A stretch of DNA of 64,000 bases from Actinomycetales bacterium SN12 (GTDB lineage Bacteria; Actinomycetota; Actinomycetes; Actinomycetales; Microbacteriaceae), in assembly GCA_002837415.1 (NCBI GenBank), contig PJCV01000002.1, positions 62,001 through 126,000 on the forward strand, written 5' to 3'. The position numbers and the translations under genes were made by a program. The notes beneath the pieces were generated by a model, which was not told where the DNA came from, did no database searches, and saw only the letters and a list, made by a program, of their open reading frames with translations. Below are positions 16,565 to 30,082 of the stretch, one piece after another (position 1 is the first letter of the stretch; each line of letters begins with the position of its first letter).

Positions 16565-19302
16565 TCACATCAGCCGCACCCGCCGGGGTCTGCCTCCGGC
16601 CGCCACGACCCACGCCCGGCCCTCGTGGAGCCGGGCGAACGGCGGGGTGTCGCGCACCCCCGCGAGCTGGCGCAGCTCCGTCGCGCATTCGGCCGCGACG
16701 ACGAGTTCGCCGCTGCTGCGGATGCTCTGCAGCAGCGACCACTGAGCACGCCACTGCTCGGGGTCGCCGATGATCACCAGCGGCGCACCATCGGCATCCG
16801 ACTCGACAGCGCCCGCGCCGCTCTCGGCGAGGAGAGTCACGCGGGATCCCGGATGCGCGGTGGCGAGCGCCGTCCGGACCGCTTCGACCGCTGAGGTGAC
16901 GACACCGGCGGCGGTGTGCTGCTGGGGCCGCCAGCTCGTGACGCCGCCCCTGTGCTCACCGCTCCCCCGTCCGCCGCCCGCGGCTGCACTGCCCGCTGCG
17001 CCCGGGTCGGTCCAGCAGAGCTGCACATCACGCCCGTCCACCGATCCGCGGCCCGGTGGCCGGTGCGGATCGAAGCCAGCGGACTCGCCACCGGCGGCGA
17101 TGTGCTCGACCCTGCTGCTCAGCCGCAGCAGGGCGCGGCGAGAGAGGCCGTCGAGCAGCCGCCCGACCGGACCGGATGCTCGCGATGCGGTGATCACGGT
17201 TCCCGCGGGGGCGCGCACGATGCCCTCCCAGCGGCTGAGGAAGAGCTGCGCGTGCTCGGCCGGATACTGTGCGACCAGCACGTCGAGATCGTCGCAGAGA
17301 ACCATCCCGTGGCGCCCCGTGGAGAGCTCGGCCACCGCGTCCCAGGCCTCCTCGGCGTCGATCGGGATGACGACCGCATCGGGAACCTGTCGGTGCACAG
17401 TGCGGATCAGTGTGCTCTTGCCTGCGCCCGGACCGCCGATCACCCCGAGTCCTTCGCCGGGTGCCAGGTGCACCCAGGGCTGCGTCTGCTGCTCGGGCTC
17501 GTCCGCTCGGCCGAGCACGATGCCGACGGCGGCCCCACGGCTGCCGGTGGGAAGGTCGATCACGCGGGGCAGAGGAGGCAGCCAGGGGCTGGCCGGGGTC
17601 TCGGCACTCGCCCACCTGCGCGCCACCACCGCCAGGTGGTGCGGTGAGGTGAGGGCCACGCGCATGGCATGCGGCTCGACGTCCTCGGGCCGTCGCACGT
17701 ACACCAGCCCGCGCGACGCGGATCCGCCGGGCAGTGCCGCCGCAGCCTCTGAGCCGATCACGAAGCGGCTGTCAGCTGCTTCCGCCACGCGCAGACTCAG
17801 CCGCAGCGGGCAGTTGGCTGCCAGGGCATCCCGGATCACACCACCCGCACGCTGCGTGCCGAGAATCAGATGCATCCCCAGCGCGCGGCCGCGAGCGGCG
17901 ACGTCGGTGAAGATCTGCGCCAGGTCGGGATGCTCCTGCACGAGGGCGGCGAACTCGTCGACGACGATCACGAGTCGTGCGAGCGCAGGGAACTCACTGA
18001 CATCGCGCACACCGGCCGTGGCCAGAGCCGCCTCCCGGCGCCGCAGCTCGGCGCTGAGGCTTCCCACGCCGCGCCGGGCGCCGGCCGCGTCGAGGTCGGT
18101 CACGACGGCGACGACATGCGGCAGCGGGCGCAGCGGCTCGAACGCGGTTCCCCCCTTGAAATCGATCAGCACGAACGTCACCTCCTCCGGCGTGTGCGCT
18201 GCGGCGATCGCGGCGACCCAGCTGGTCAGCAGCTCGCTCTTGCCCGTGCCGGTCATACCCGTGACGATCGCGTGCGGCCCGTCGTCGACGAGATCGACGA
18301 GCACGTCGCCCTGCTCCCCGCGCCCGAATCGTGCCACGAGTCGGCCGTCGCCGCCTGCCGCGACCTCGAGGTCGCCTAGTGCCACCGCAGCCGGCACCTG
18401 AGCGTCGTCCTCCGACCTGCTCGCCGCCCCAGCGGCGATCATGGCGGCCTGCTGCATCGACAGACCTTCGAGGGAGAGCTCACGCAGCCCCTCCGCCGTC
18501 CGCGCCACGGCTCGTGCGGGTGCGACGCACTCGAGCACGGTCGTGATGCCCTCGGGTGGCTCCTCCCCCGGCATCCGCACGCAGACCACGGCATCGGCCG
18601 GTTCCGCTCCGTGCCGACTCTCAGCCGGAATCGGGCGCTGCGACGATCGACGTGCGGAAAGCCGCCGAGCCCCCAGTCTGCGACGCCGCGCCCGTGCAGG
18701 CTCAGCTCGGAGGGTCCGAACCGCAGGCACAGCTGAGCGACGAGCGCTCTGACGACGGCACTCGCGACGGGAGTGGCTGCGCGGACGCACACTCCTCCCC
18801 CGAGCTCGACGACGATGGGCGCATCGGCGAGCTGCTCGGCGCGCTCCCGGAAGGCGCGGGATCGCTCGTCGTCACCGCCCGAGGCGCGCACGCGGCTGCC
18901 GGTGCGACCCCGCCCGATCACGAGCTCGGTGGCGGCGCTCAGCGGCGTGCCGCCACGCAGCGGCGGATCCTGCAGGCAGCCCGCCGCATCCGGTGAGCGG
19001 TGCCAGAGCGTCCCGTGCTCCCGTTCATGCAGGCGGACGAGCTCGTCTTCAGCGCGCTGCCATGCCGCGTCGGATTCGCCCTCCGCCTGCCGGCTCGCTC
19101 GACGGCGCGACCGCATGCCGTCGAAGAACGAGGCGAGCAGCATGAGCGGGCCGAGGGCTGCGAAGCACAGCGCGAACAGCGATCCCGTGATCAGCCACAG
19201 CACGACCCCTGCGATGACGGGAACGATCGCGGCGAGCACCGGAAGCGGTGGTCGCGCCGGCTGTGCGGGGGCCGCGGGGAGGACGATGGTCGTGGCATCC
19301 AT
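16565..19302 (-). pseudogene. FtsK/SpoIIIE-domain ATPase with apparent frameshift
   Basis: From ATG 19302 one frame gives two membrane helices (about residues 17-60) and an EccC/FtsK-like N-terminal domain, readable to about 18680. The rest of the protein continues in another frame from about 18610 to the stop at 16565. That part holds two ATPase modules: GMTGTGKSELL with LVIVVDEFAAL, and GGPGAGKSTLI. Between 18610 and 18680 sense shifts frames in a way a 1-nt deletion would explain; no slippery homopolymer is evident. A sequencing error, a recent pseudogene or expression of the C-terminal part from an internal ATG are all possible. No WXG100 genes are nearby. Confidence 0.75.
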
Positions 19303-19377
19303 CCGCCCATCTCAGCCCATCGCCGAGGCGGGAATCGGCCTTTCCACAGGTCAGGCGGCTCAACCCTCGATCGCGGG

Positions 19378-20199
19378 TTATGTGGAGGACGACTCGTCGG
19401 CGTCGGCGGGCCGCTCGGCCGTGGCCGCATCCTCGGCCCCGCGCGTGAAGCGCACGTTGAGGACGATCAGGGTGACGTTGTCGCGTCCGCCGTTCTCCAG
19501 CGCCGCGTCGACCATCGCGTTCACCGCGTCGGCGGGTTCGGCGTTCTCACGCAGGAAGTGCAGGATGCCGTAGTCGGTGAGCTCCTTGGTCAGACCGTCG
19601 GAGCAGATGATGAAGCGGTCGCCGTCGACGACGTCGATCGCGACGTAGTCCGGTGAGACGAGCTCGTTCGCCCCGACCGCGCGGGTGATCACGTTGCTGT
19701 ACGGGTGGGCGTCGGCCTCTTCCGGGCTGATCTTGCCCGAGGCGATGAGCTCCTGCACGACCGAGTGGTCCGTGGTGACCTGGATCAGCCTGCCGTCGCG
19801 CTCGAGATAGACGCGAGAGTCGCCGATGTTCAGCGAGATCCAGCGCCAGCCGTCCTCGCCGCGGTCGAGGTACACGCCGGTCAGCGTCGTGCCGGTTCCC
19901 TCATCGGTCGTCTCGGGGTGGCTGTGGATGTCGTCGACGGCCAGCTGAAGCGCCGCGACGATGCGCTCGTCGTCGATCTGCCCCGCGTCGACCATGTCGG
20001 AGAGCCGGTCGACCGTCGCCTGGCTGGCGATCTCGCCGCCCGCGTGTCCGCCCATGCCGTCGGCGACGATGAACAGCGGATACTTGGCGAGGAACGAGTC
20101 CTGGTTGTTCTCACGGCGTCGACCGCGATCGGTCACCCCCGCCCAGGCGAGCTCCAGGTCATCGCTGACGCGGAACGTCTGCGTCGTGGTCTCAGGCAC
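19378..20199 (-). CDS. PP2C-type Ser/Thr protein phosphatase
   Basis: 273 aa cytoplasmic PPM phosphatase without a membrane anchor. The metal and catalytic motifs are complete: RRRENNQDS, FIVADGMGGHAGGE, GTTLTGV, NIGDSRVY, TTDHS, NVITRAVG, CSDGLT and DNVTLIVL. It would dephosphorylate Ser/Thr-kinase substrates; no kinase gene is in the window. The GTG start at 20199 has GGAGAG upstream, and a leader of several tens of nt containing a GC-rich hairpin precedes it, so it is not leaderless. It ends 75 nt before the FtsK-like gene on the same strand. Confidence 0.93.
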   Translation of the reverse strand: MPETTTQTFRVSDDLELAWAGVTDRGRRRENNQDSFLAKYPLFIVADGMGGHAGGEIASQATVDRLSDMVDAGQIDDERIVAALQLAVDDIHSHPETTDEGTGTTLTGVYLDRGEDGWRWISLNIGDSRVYLERDGRLIQVTTDHSVVQELIASGKISPEEADAHPYSNVITRAVGANELVSPDYVAIDVVDGDRFIICSDGLTKELTDYGILHFLRENAEPADAVNAMVDAALENGGRDNVTLIVLNVRFTRGAEDAATAERPADADESSST

Positions 20200-20267
20200 G
20201 TGGGCTCTCCATCGGGCGGCTGGGCGGCTGAACAGCCGCGGGATTCATCATCATCGTAGTGGTGCCG

Positions 20268-21251
20268 TCACATCCGGTCGGCGGGATCGTCGACCAGCGG
20301 GAACAGGGCATCGATCTCTGCCAGGTCGGCTGCCGTGGGAGTCCAGGCGTCAGCCGCGGCTGCGTTCGCCTCGACCTGCTCGGGTCTGGTGGCGCCGGCG
20401 ATGACGCTGGAGACGCCCGGCTGCGCGAGCAGCCACCCGAAGGTGGCCTGCAGCATCGTGATGTCGCGCTGGTCGCAGAACGCCTGGTACTGCTCGAGGG
20501 CGTCCCAGGGCGCATCCGCCCAGATGTGCTGACGCGTGTCCATGATCCGGCTGCCAGCCGGCCCTCCCTCGCGGGTGAACTTGCCCGTGAGCAGCCCGTT
20601 CTTCAGCGGGAAGAACGGGAAGAAGCCGAGGTCGTAGCGCTCGACCGCGGGCAGCACCTCGCGCTCGGACGCGCGCGCCAGCAGCGAGTAGTGGTTCTGA
20701 GCGGAGATGAACCGGCCCGTCGAGCGCGCACGGGCGGTGAGCTCGGCCTCGGCGATCTGCCAGCCGGTGAAGTTCGAATGCCCGTAGTAGCGGATCTTCC
20801 CCTCGTCGATGAGTTCGTCAAGTGCGTCGATGGTCTCCGCGATCGGCGTCTGCGGATCGGGCAGGTGCAGCTGGTACAGGTCGATCCAGTCGGTGCGCAG
20901 GCGGCGCAGCGAGTGCTCGACGGCGTGACGGACGTACCGGCGCGACCCGCGTCCGCCGGGGAAGTCGTAGCCCATGTCGCGCTCGTGACCGAACTTGGTC
21001 GCCAGCACCACGCGGTCGCGGCGGCCCTCGAGCACCTCGCCCATGAGCTCTTCGCTGCGGCCCGCGTCAGCGCCGTACATGTCGGCGGTGTCGAAGAAGA
21101 ACACGCCGTTCGCGAGGGCGGCGTCGATCACCGCCCTCGTGCCGTCGAGCGTCTCCGTCACGGTGCCCGCGCGGCCGAAGTTGTTGCAGCCGAGACCGGC
21201 GGCGGAGACGACGAGTCCGGATGCGCCGACGCGACGCTGCGAGGTAGCCAT
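20268..21251 (-). CDS. Aldo/keto reductase
   Basis: 327 aa, (beta/alpha)8 NADPH oxidoreductase. The catalytic tetrad is visible: Asp and Tyr in FFDTADMYG, Lys in VLATKFG and His in LYQLHLPDP. The closest type is the YhdN/MsrA-like 'general stress' AKR group, but the substrate cannot be inferred. ATG at 21251 is preceded by TAGTGT (21263-21258) with a 6-nt gap, the leaderless layout. Confidence 0.92.
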   Translation of the reverse strand: MATSQRRVGASGLVVSAAGLGCNNFGRAGTVTETLDGTRAVIDAALANGVFFFDTADMYGADAGRSEELMGEVLEGRRDRVVLATKFGHERDMGYDFPGGRGSRRYVRHAVEHSLRRLRTDWIDLYQLHLPDPQTPIAETIDALDELIDEGKIRYYGHSNFTGWQIAEAELTARARSTGRFISAQNHYSLLARASEREVLPAVERYDLGFFPFFPLKNGLLTGKFTREGGPAGSRIMDTRQHIWADAPWDALEQYQAFCDQRDITMLQATFGWLLAQPGVSSVIAGATRPEQVEANAAAADAWTPTAADLAEIDALFPLVDDPADRM

Positions 21252-21318
21252 GCATCCACACTATCGGGGCGCCGGGCGTGCTCGGACCGGCTGGGCGGCC
21301 AGCAGCACCCATGACGAC

Positions 21319-21349
21319 AGGAAGCCCCCGACATCGTCGGGGGCTTCCT
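21319..21349 (-). terminator. Perfect hairpin downstream of the DUF5684 gene
   Basis: A 14-bp perfect stem (21319-21332 with 21336-21349) has a 3-nt ATC loop and lies about 20 nt past the stop codon at 21370. There is no T run on either side. It separates the DUF5684 gene from the aldo/keto reductase gene on the same strand. Confidence 0.8.
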
Positions 21350-21369
21350 CGAGCTCAGCTCAGCTCAAC

Positions 21370-22242
21370 TCAGGGGCGCGGCTGCGAAGGGTCCTCGGGC
21401 GCTGCCGGCGGCGCGGGAGGAGCGGGCGGTGCAGCGGGAGGCGCGACCGGAGGTGCCGGAGGCGTGGCCGGAGGCGGCACAGGCGCTCCGGGCGCCGGCG
21501 GAACGGGCGCGGCGGGGTTGTGCGGCGCGCCGTAGCCCGGCTGCGTCGGCTGGCCGTAGCCCGGCTGGCCGTAGCCCGGCTGGACGTAGCCCTGCGGCGC
21601 GGGAGGCGCGTAGCCCTGCGGCGCGGGAGGCGCGTAGCCCTGCGGGGCGGGAGGCACGTAGCCCTGCGGGGCGCCGTACCCCTGCGGTGCGCCGTAGCCC
21701 TGCGCTCCGCCGTAGCCGGCGGGTGCGGCGTTCTGGCCGGGCTGCACGGGGATGCCGTCCCAGACGGTCCTGTCGCCGAGGAAGCCGTTTCCGGCCCACG
21801 GAGCGGGCGCGACGTTCGGGTTCCAGCGCGAGCGGTCGAGCGCGGCGATGCCCATCCATACGACGTTGAGCAGCACGAAGAGGATGACCCAGGCCGCCTG
21901 CTTCTGCAGCTTCAGACCGACGCGCCATCCCGCCATCGCGAACAGGGCGGTGAAGGCCAGACCGACGATCCCGCTGAGGCCCACGACCGACAGCACGATC
22001 GATGCGCCGAGCGCGTACAGCACGAGCCACGGGCTCGTGTCACCGAGCTTGAAGAAGATCATCTCCCGGTAGACCGGAACCCACGCGCGCCACTTCCCGA
22101 CCACGCCCGCCTTCTCGAAGATCTTCATCATGAAGATCGAGGTCAGGACGTACATGATCGGCCCGACGATCAGCAGCAGCACCGTCAGCAGGCCGATGAC
22201 CGCAGCGATGGCGCTGTAGTCGCCGTAATCGCCATATCCCAT
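21370..22242 (-). CDS. DUF5684-type membrane protein with Pro/Gly/Tyr-rich tail
   Basis: 290 aa. About four predicted membrane helices lie in residues 10-135. A low-complexity tail (about 165-290) follows, with repeated PQGYAPPA and GYGQP units and then a Pro/Ala-rich end. The membrane part resembles DUF5684 proteins, whose function is unknown; Tyr/Pro-rich tails in such proteins may drive surface or scaffold interactions. ATG at 22242 is chosen, because the longer frame to 22311 adds a non-membrane stretch without homology. Only a weak GAGAGAAG lies upstream. Confidence 0.8.
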   Translation of the reverse strand: MGYGDYGDYSAIAAVIGLLTVLLLIVGPIMYVLTSIFMMKIFEKAGVVGKWRAWVPVYREMIFFKLGDTSPWLVLYALGASIVLSVVGLSGIVGLAFTALFAMAGWRVGLKLQKQAAWVILFVLLNVVWMGIAALDRSRWNPNVAPAPWAGNGFLGDRTVWDGIPVQPGQNAAPAGYGGAQGYGAPQGYGAPQGYVPPAPQGYAPPAPQGYAPPAPQGYVQPGYGQPGYGQPTQPGYGAPHNPAAPVPPAPGAPVPPPATPPAPPVAPPAAPPAPPAPPAAPEDPSQPRP

Positions 22243-22363
22243 GAATGAACCACTTCTCTCATTGAGAGGAAGCGGTAGCGCTCCCCCATGCGAATCTCGT
22301 GCACCGGACATGCTAGCGAAGCGCCGTGATCACGGGCAACGAGCCGCCGACGCATTCCAGCGA

Positions 22364-23104
22364 TCAGCTCTCGACCACGAGCTCCAGAACACCGGCATCC
22401 GCCGTCTCCTGCAGCCGGAGACCGTTCTGCCCGGCCCACTGCAGGAGCGCGCGCACGGAGCGGAGCGTCGGGCGTGTCGTGGCGAGGGCGCGCACGAGCA
22501 TGCCCTTGGCCTTCTTGTTGAAGTGATTCAGTGCGCGGCCTGTATCGGTGACCACCCGCACATAGGCCGACGGGATCGTGCCGGCCACCGGCCCCAGCGC
22601 CACGTACGACTCGCTGCGCAGGTCGAGCACGAAGCCGGCATCCGCCAGCGCCTCGGATGTCGCTTCCGCCCAGTGCCGGCGCAGGGGACGGATGCCGGGC
22701 AGCGAGGTGCCGGCGGCCAGCCGGTACACGGGGATCTCATCCAGCGCGCCGATCGGGCCGAAGGGCGCCGAGTGGATCAGCACGTGCTCGCCGAGCCAGC
22801 GGCGAGCCGTCCGGTCGAGGGAGTTCGCATCGAGGGCGTCGTACAGCACGCCCGTGTAGCGGTCGATGGCGGCCATCGTCGGCGCCGTCCGCAGCATCCG
22901 GTTGTGCTCGACCTCACCGGCCTGACGCTCGCTCAGCTTCAGCACGCGACGTGCCTCCGTCTCGTCCGCGCAGAGCGCGACGAGAGCGTCGATGAGCTCC
23001 GTGCGCTGCGTGTTCAGCGACGGCAGAGCGAGCTCGTCGAGACGCATCGGGGCACCGGAGCCGCCCGGGCGCTTGGTCTCGGACGGGGGCAGAAGGATCT
23101 TCAT
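22364..23104 (-). CDS. yaaA: Peroxide stress protein YaaA (DUF328/UPF0246)
   Basis: 246 aa. Family signatures are MKILLPPSETKRPGG at the N terminus, LNTQRTELIDAL, YTGVLYDALDA and LNHFNKKAKGMLVRAL. E. coli YaaA binds DNA and lowers free intracellular iron during peroxide stress. The start MKILLPPSE at 23104 matches the family; an in-frame GTG at 23113 would add three residues. A long perfect hairpin ends 18 nt upstream of the ATG, leaving little room for a separate promoter. Confidence 0.92.
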   Translation of the reverse strand: MKILLPPSETKRPGGSGAPMRLDELALPSLNTQRTELIDALVALCADETEARRVLKLSERQAGEVEHNRMLRTAPTMAAIDRYTGVLYDALDANSLDRTARRWLGEHVLIHSAPFGPIGALDEIPVYRLAAGTSLPGIRPLRRHWAEATSEALADAGFVLDLRSESYVALGPVAGTIPSAYVRVVTDTGRALNHFNKKAKGMLVRALATTRPTLRSVRALLQWAGQNGLRLQETADAGVLELVVES

Positions 23105-23121
23105 GGACTCCACACAGACGA

Positions 23122-23167
23122 AGCGTCCGCTCCGGTTCGTGCGACGGCACGAACCGGAGCGGACGCT
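23122..23167 (-). terminator. 21-bp perfect hairpin after atpC
   Basis: Arms 23122-23142 and 23147-23167 are exact reverse complements (21 bp) with loop GACG, starting 8 nt after the atpC stop. No T run follows in the minus direction. It is the probable end of the atp operon, but its position 18 nt before yaaA also makes it a candidate 5'-UTR structure or RNase processing site. Confidence 0.75.
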
Positions 23168-23174
23168 GGGTGTG

Positions 23175-23435
23175 TCAGGCGATCAGTGCGGCGTTTCCGG
23201 CCACGATGGTGAGCGTCTCGCCCTCCATCGAGAGGAATCCGTCCTGAGCGTTCGCGAGCACCTTGCTGCCGTCGGTCTGAGTGATGCGGACCTCGCCCTG
23301 GGCGAGGATGGCCAGCACCGGCTCGTGACCGGACATGATGCCGATCTCGCCCTCGACGGTCTTGGCGACGACCAGCGACGCCTCTCCCGTCCAGACCTCC
23401 GCGTCAGCGGACACGAGGCTCACGTGCAGCGCCAT
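23175..23435 (-). CDS. atpC: ATP synthase epsilon subunit
   Basis: 86 aa, F1 central-stalk subunit that couples and inhibits rotation. The beta-sandwich domain is complete (MALHVSLVSADAEVWTGEAS, GEIGIMSGHEPVLAIL). The C-terminal helical hairpin found in E. coli epsilon is essentially absent, as in many short actinobacterial epsilon subunits. The ATG lies 2 nt after the atpD stop, so translation is coupled. Confidence 0.95.
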   Translation of the reverse strand: MALHVSLVSADAEVWTGEASLVVAKTVEGEIGIMSGHEPVLAILAQGEVRITQTDGSKVLANAQDGFLSMEGETLTIVAGNAALIA

Positions 23436-23437
23436 GG

Positions 23438-25811
<2,374 letters not shown>

Positions 25812-25830
25812 GAATCAGTACCTCACGCGA

Positions 25831-27471
25831 TTACGCGCGACGACCCTTGACGATCTTCTCCTGGCTGACGTCACCGGCGTCCTCGGCCGAGACCTGCTCG
25901 TTGCCCGGGCTGCTGATCGACTGACCCCTGCCACCCTGGAACTCCAGGATGAAGGCGTCGGTCTGCTTGTCGAGCTCTGCGACCGTGGCGTCGTCGAGGA
26001 CGTTGGTGTCGCGCAGGGTGTCGAGGATGGACGTGTTGCGGCGCAGGTAGTCCAGCAGGTCGCGCTCGAAGCGGAGCACGTCCGCGACCTCGAGCGAGTC
26101 GAGCTTGCCGTTCGTTCCGGCCCAGATCGAGACGACCTGCTCCTCGACGGGGTACGGCGAGTACTGCGGCTGCTTGAGCAGCTCGGTCAGACGAGCACCG
26201 CGGGCGAGCTGACGACGCGATGCCGCGTCGAGGTCGGATGCGAACATCGCGAACGCCTCGAGGGAGCGGTACTGCGCGAGCTCGAGCTTCAGCGTTCCGG
26301 AGACCTTCTTGATCGACTTGACCTGAGCGTCACCGCCGACTCGCGAGACCGAGATTCCCACGTCGACCGCCGGACGCTGGTTGGCGTTGAAGAGGTCGGA
26401 CTGCAGGAAGATCTGGCCGTCGGTGATCGAGATCACGTTGGTCGGGATGTACGCCGAGACGTCGTTCGCCTTGGTCTCGATGATGGGCAGACCCGTCATC
26501 GAACCGGCGCCGAGCTCGTCGGACAGCTTCGCGCAGCGCTCGAGCAGACGCGAGTGCAGGTAGAAGACGTCACCGGGGTAAGCCTCGCGCCCCGGCGGAC
26601 GGCGCAGCAGCAGCGAGACGGCACGGTAGGCCTCGGCCTGCTTCGACAGGTCGTCGAAGATGATGAGGACGTGCTTGCCGCCGTACATCCAGTGCTGGCC
26701 GATCGCCGAGCCCGTGTAGGGGGCGAGGTACTTGAAGCCGGCCGGGTCGGAGGCGGGGGCAGCCACGATCGTGGTGTACTCCATGGCGCCGGCCTCTTCG
26801 AGCGCGCCGCGCACACCGGCGATGGTCGAGCCCTTCTGACCGATCGCGACGTAGATGCAGCGCACCTGCTTGGTGACGTCGCCCGACTCCCAGTTGGCCC
26901 GCTGGTTGATGATCGTGTCGATGGCCAGAGCGGTCTTTCCGGTCTGGCGGTCGCCGATGATCAGCTGGCGCTGGCCGCGGCCGACGGGGATCATGGCGTC
27001 GATCGCCTTGATGCCGGTCTGCATCGGCTCGTGCACGGACTTGCGCTGCATGACGCCGGGCGCCTGCAGCTCGAGCTCGCGGGAGCCCTCGGTGGCGATG
27101 GTGCCGAGACCGTCGATCGGGTTGCCGAGCGGGTCGACGACGCGACCCAGGTAGCCGTCGCCGACGGGGACCGAGAGCACCTCTCCGGTGCGGGTGACCT
27201 CCTGGCCGGCCTCGATGCCGGTGAAGTCGCCGAGGACGACCACGCCGATCTCGTGCTCGTCCAGGTTCAGGGCGAGGCCCTTGGTGCCGTCCGCGAACGT
27301 GACGAGCTCGTTGGCCATGACGCCAGGCAGTCCCTCGACGTGCGCGATGCCATCGGCCGCGTCGATGACGGTGCCGACCTCGGTCGCCACGGCGCCGGTG
27401 GGCTCGTAGGCGGCGGCGAAGTTCTTCAGCGCGTCACGGATGACGTCGGGGCTGATCGATAGTTCTGCCAT
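25831..27471 (-). CDS. atpA: ATP synthase alpha subunit
   Basis: 546 aa, regulatory nucleotide-binding F1 subunit. The P-loop is GDRQTGKTA, with the arginine-finger region ISVSRVGG, and [10 protein letters not shown] is also conserved. The C-terminal tail beyond the usual end (about 515-546) is polar, with [17 protein letters not shown]. It starts 50 nt after atpH. Confidence 0.98.
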   Translation of the reverse strand: MAELSISPDVIRDALKNFAAAYEPTGAVATEVGTVIDAADGIAHVEGLPGVMANELVTFADGTKGLALNLDEHEIGVVVLGDFTGIEAGQEVTRTGEVLSVPVGDGYLGRVVDPLGNPIDGLGTIATEGSRELELQAPGVMQRKSVHEPMQTGIKAIDAMIPVGRGQRQLIIGDRQTGKTALAIDTIINQRANWESGDVTKQVRCIYVAIGQKGSTIAGVRGALEEAGAMEYTTIVAAPASDPAGFKYLAPYTGSAIGQHWMYGGKHVLIIFDDLSKQAEAYRAVSLLLRRPPGREAYPGDVFYLHSRLLERCAKLSDELGAGSMTGLPIIETKANDVSAYIPTNVISITDGQIFLQSDLFNANQRPAVDVGISVSRVGGDAQVKSIKKVSGTLKLELAQYRSLEAFAMFASDLDAASRRQLARGARLTELLKQPQYSPYPVEEQVVSIWAGTNGKLDSLEVADVLRFERDLLDYLRRNTSILDTLRDTNVLDDATVAELDKQTDAFILEFQGGRGQSISSPGNEQVSAEDAGDVSQEKIVKGRRA

Positions 27472-27521
27472 TGTCTTCCCTTTGTGTGTCTGGGTGTCCG
27501 CGGTTCCCCGCGTCGAGTTGT

Positions 27522-28310
27522 TCAGCTCGCGAGCTTCTGGCGAAGATCGGCGAGTCGGGCGGAGATGCTGCCGTCGATGACGTCATCGGCGATCTGCACG
27601 CGCAGGCCTCCGACGACGGCCTGGTCGATCACCTGGTTGATGGAGATCGAGCCGCCGTAGCGGCGTGCGAGCGCGTCGTGCAGGCGCGCCTGCTGCGCAT
27701 CGTTCAGAGCGGTTGCGGTGTACACCGTCGCCACCGTGCGGTCGCCCTGCGCGGCGACGATGTCGATCGCACGGCTGAGCACCTGGCGGACACGTCGCTC
27801 GCGCGGCATGCGCACCAGCGACGACGCGACCAGCACGGTCGCCGGTGATGCCGAGCCGCCGAGCACCGTCTCGACGAGGTCGCCCTTCGCCGACGCGCCG
27901 CCTAGGCGGCTGCCGAGAGCGAGCTCGAGCTCGGGGTTCGCCGCGACGAGGCGGGAGAAGCTGAACAGCTCGCCCGCGATGTCGTCTCCAGGGGCAGCCT
28001 TGGCCGCCGTCCGGATGGCGAGCTCCTCGACACCGTCGATCAGGTCGGATGTCGACGACCAGCGCTCGGCCGCGACCGCGGTCAGCAGCGTGCGCACCGG
28101 AGCCGAGACACCGGCGAAGACAGCCGAGACGAGCGCGCTGCGCGCCTCAGCCGGAGCTGCGGGATCGGCGAGCGCGCCGCTCAGCTGAGCCGTCTCCCCG
28201 ATGGTGCGGGCCGCTGCGAAGAGCTCGGCCGCACTGTCGAGGGTGAGGCCCGACGCTGCGGCAAGCGCGTCCGTCGATGCCGCGAGTGCCTGAGTGGTCG
28301 CGCTGCCCAT
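27522..28310 (-). CDS. atpH: ATP synthase delta subunit
   Basis: 262 aa, stator subunit linking F1 to the b subunit. The C-terminal part contains the family pattern [24 protein letters not shown] (quoted as YTATALND and ALARRYGG) and [26 protein letters not shown]. It is longer than E. coli delta (177 aa), as usual in actinobacteria, with an extended N-terminal helical region. Its ATG overlaps the atpF TAA by 1 nt (TAATG). Confidence 0.95.
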   Translation of the reverse strand: MGSATTQALAASTDALAAASGLTLDSAAELFAAARTIGETAQLSGALADPAAPAEARSALVSAVFAGVSAPVRTLLTAVAAERWSSTSDLIDGVEELAIRTAAKAAPGDDIAGELFSFSRLVAANPELELALGSRLGGASAKGDLVETVLGGSASPATVLVASSLVRMPRERRVRQVLSRAIDIVAAQGDRTVATVYTATALNDAQQARLHDALARRYGGSISINQVIDQAVVGGLRVQIADDVIDGSISARLADLRQKLAS

Positions 28311-28852
28311 TACTTGGCCTTCTCGAGGTCGGCGAGGAAGCGGTCCACGACGGCCGTCGCACGAGCGTCGTCGCCGAGGGTCTCCCCCACGACGTCGCCT
28401 GCGAGGTCGATCGCGAGCGTGCCGACCTCGCTGCGCAGCGAGACGAACGCCGCCTGGCGCTCCGCCTCGATCTGCGAGTGAGCGGCTGCGGTGATGCGGC
28501 CTGCCTCGGTGACAGCGGTCTCCTTGGCCTCGGTGACGATCTTCTTGCCGTCCTCACGGGCGGCCTCGCGGATCTCACCGGCCTCGGTGCGGGCCTCGGC
28601 GAGCTGGCGGGTGTACTCCTCCAGCGCGGCCTCTGCCTGCTTCTGCGCCTCGTCGGCCTTGGCGATGTTGCCTTCGATGGCCGCTGAGCGCTCGTCGAGC
28701 ATCGCGGTCAGGCGAGGAAGGGCGACCTTCCACACCACGATGAGGATGATGAGGAACCACAGGGCCGACCAGATGATGTCGTACCACGCGGGGATGAGAG
28801 GGTTCTGCGCCTCGGTCTCCGCCGCGAGGTTCGTGACAAGAGCGTTCAGCAT
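28310..28852 (-). CDS. atpF: ATP synthase b subunit
   Basis: 180 aa. One N-terminal membrane helix (IIWSALWFLIILIVVWKVALP, shown in part) is followed by a long charged helix forming the peripheral stalk dimer, with many Ala/Glu/Lys/Arg residues. It starts 27 nt after atpE. Confidence 0.96.
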   Translation of the reverse strand: MLNALVTNLAAETEAQNPLIPAWYDIIWSALWFLIILIVVWKVALPRLTAMLDERSAAIEGNIAKADEAQKQAEAALEEYTRQLAEARTEAGEIREAAREDGKKIVTEAKETAVTEAGRITAAAHSQIEAERQAAFVSLRSEVGTLAIDLAGDVVGETLGDDARATAVVDRFLADLEKAK

Positions 28853-28879
28853 CCTGTCTCCTTCAGAAGTCGGTGTGGA

Positions 28880-29965
<1,086 letters not shown>

Positions 29966-29969
<4 letters not shown>

Positions 29970-30064
29970 CAGCGCGGGCTCCAGCTTCGGGTCACCGGAC
30001 GGAACCGGGGCGACGAGGGACGTTGTGCATCAGCGCAAGCGCTCGCGAGACGAGCGGCGGGCAC
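29966..30064 (-). CDS. Putative leaderless 32-codon leader ORF coupled to atpB
   Basis: GTG at 30064 opens a 33-codon frame (including the stop) encoding an Arg/Ser/Pro/Ala-rich peptide beginning MPAARLASACADAQ. It has no recognisable domain. TAGTGT (30076-30071) lies exactly 6 nt before the GTG. The TGA stop (29968-29966) overlaps the atpB TTG. Together these look like a leaderless upstream ORF whose translation delivers ribosomes to the weak TTG start of atpB. The peptide itself may have no function. The evidence is geometric only. Confidence 0.5.
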
Positions 30065-30070
30065 GGATCA

Positions 30071-30076
30071 ACACTA
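30071..30076 (-). promoter_or_regulatory. -10 element for an internal atp promoter
   Basis: TAGTGT on the minus strand sits 7 nt past the atpI stop and 6 nt before the leader-ORF GTG, the same geometry as the leaderless genes of this window. No convincing -35 is seen. It would give the atpBEFHAGDC genes a promoter separate from prmC-tsaC-wecA-atpI. Confidence 0.5.
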
Positions 30077-30082
30077 CCAGAT

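Noticed and set aside
16565..19302. Type VII secretion locus
   Set aside because: The ATPase resembles EccC in layout, but no WXG100, EccB/D/E or mycosin genes are in the window.
20197..20256. Upstream ORF at the PP2C gene starting near TACGAT
   Set aside because: The start is 4 nt from the hexamer, the overlap with the gene is 8 nt rather than 4, and the gene has its own ribosome site; it does not fit the leader-ORF pattern well.
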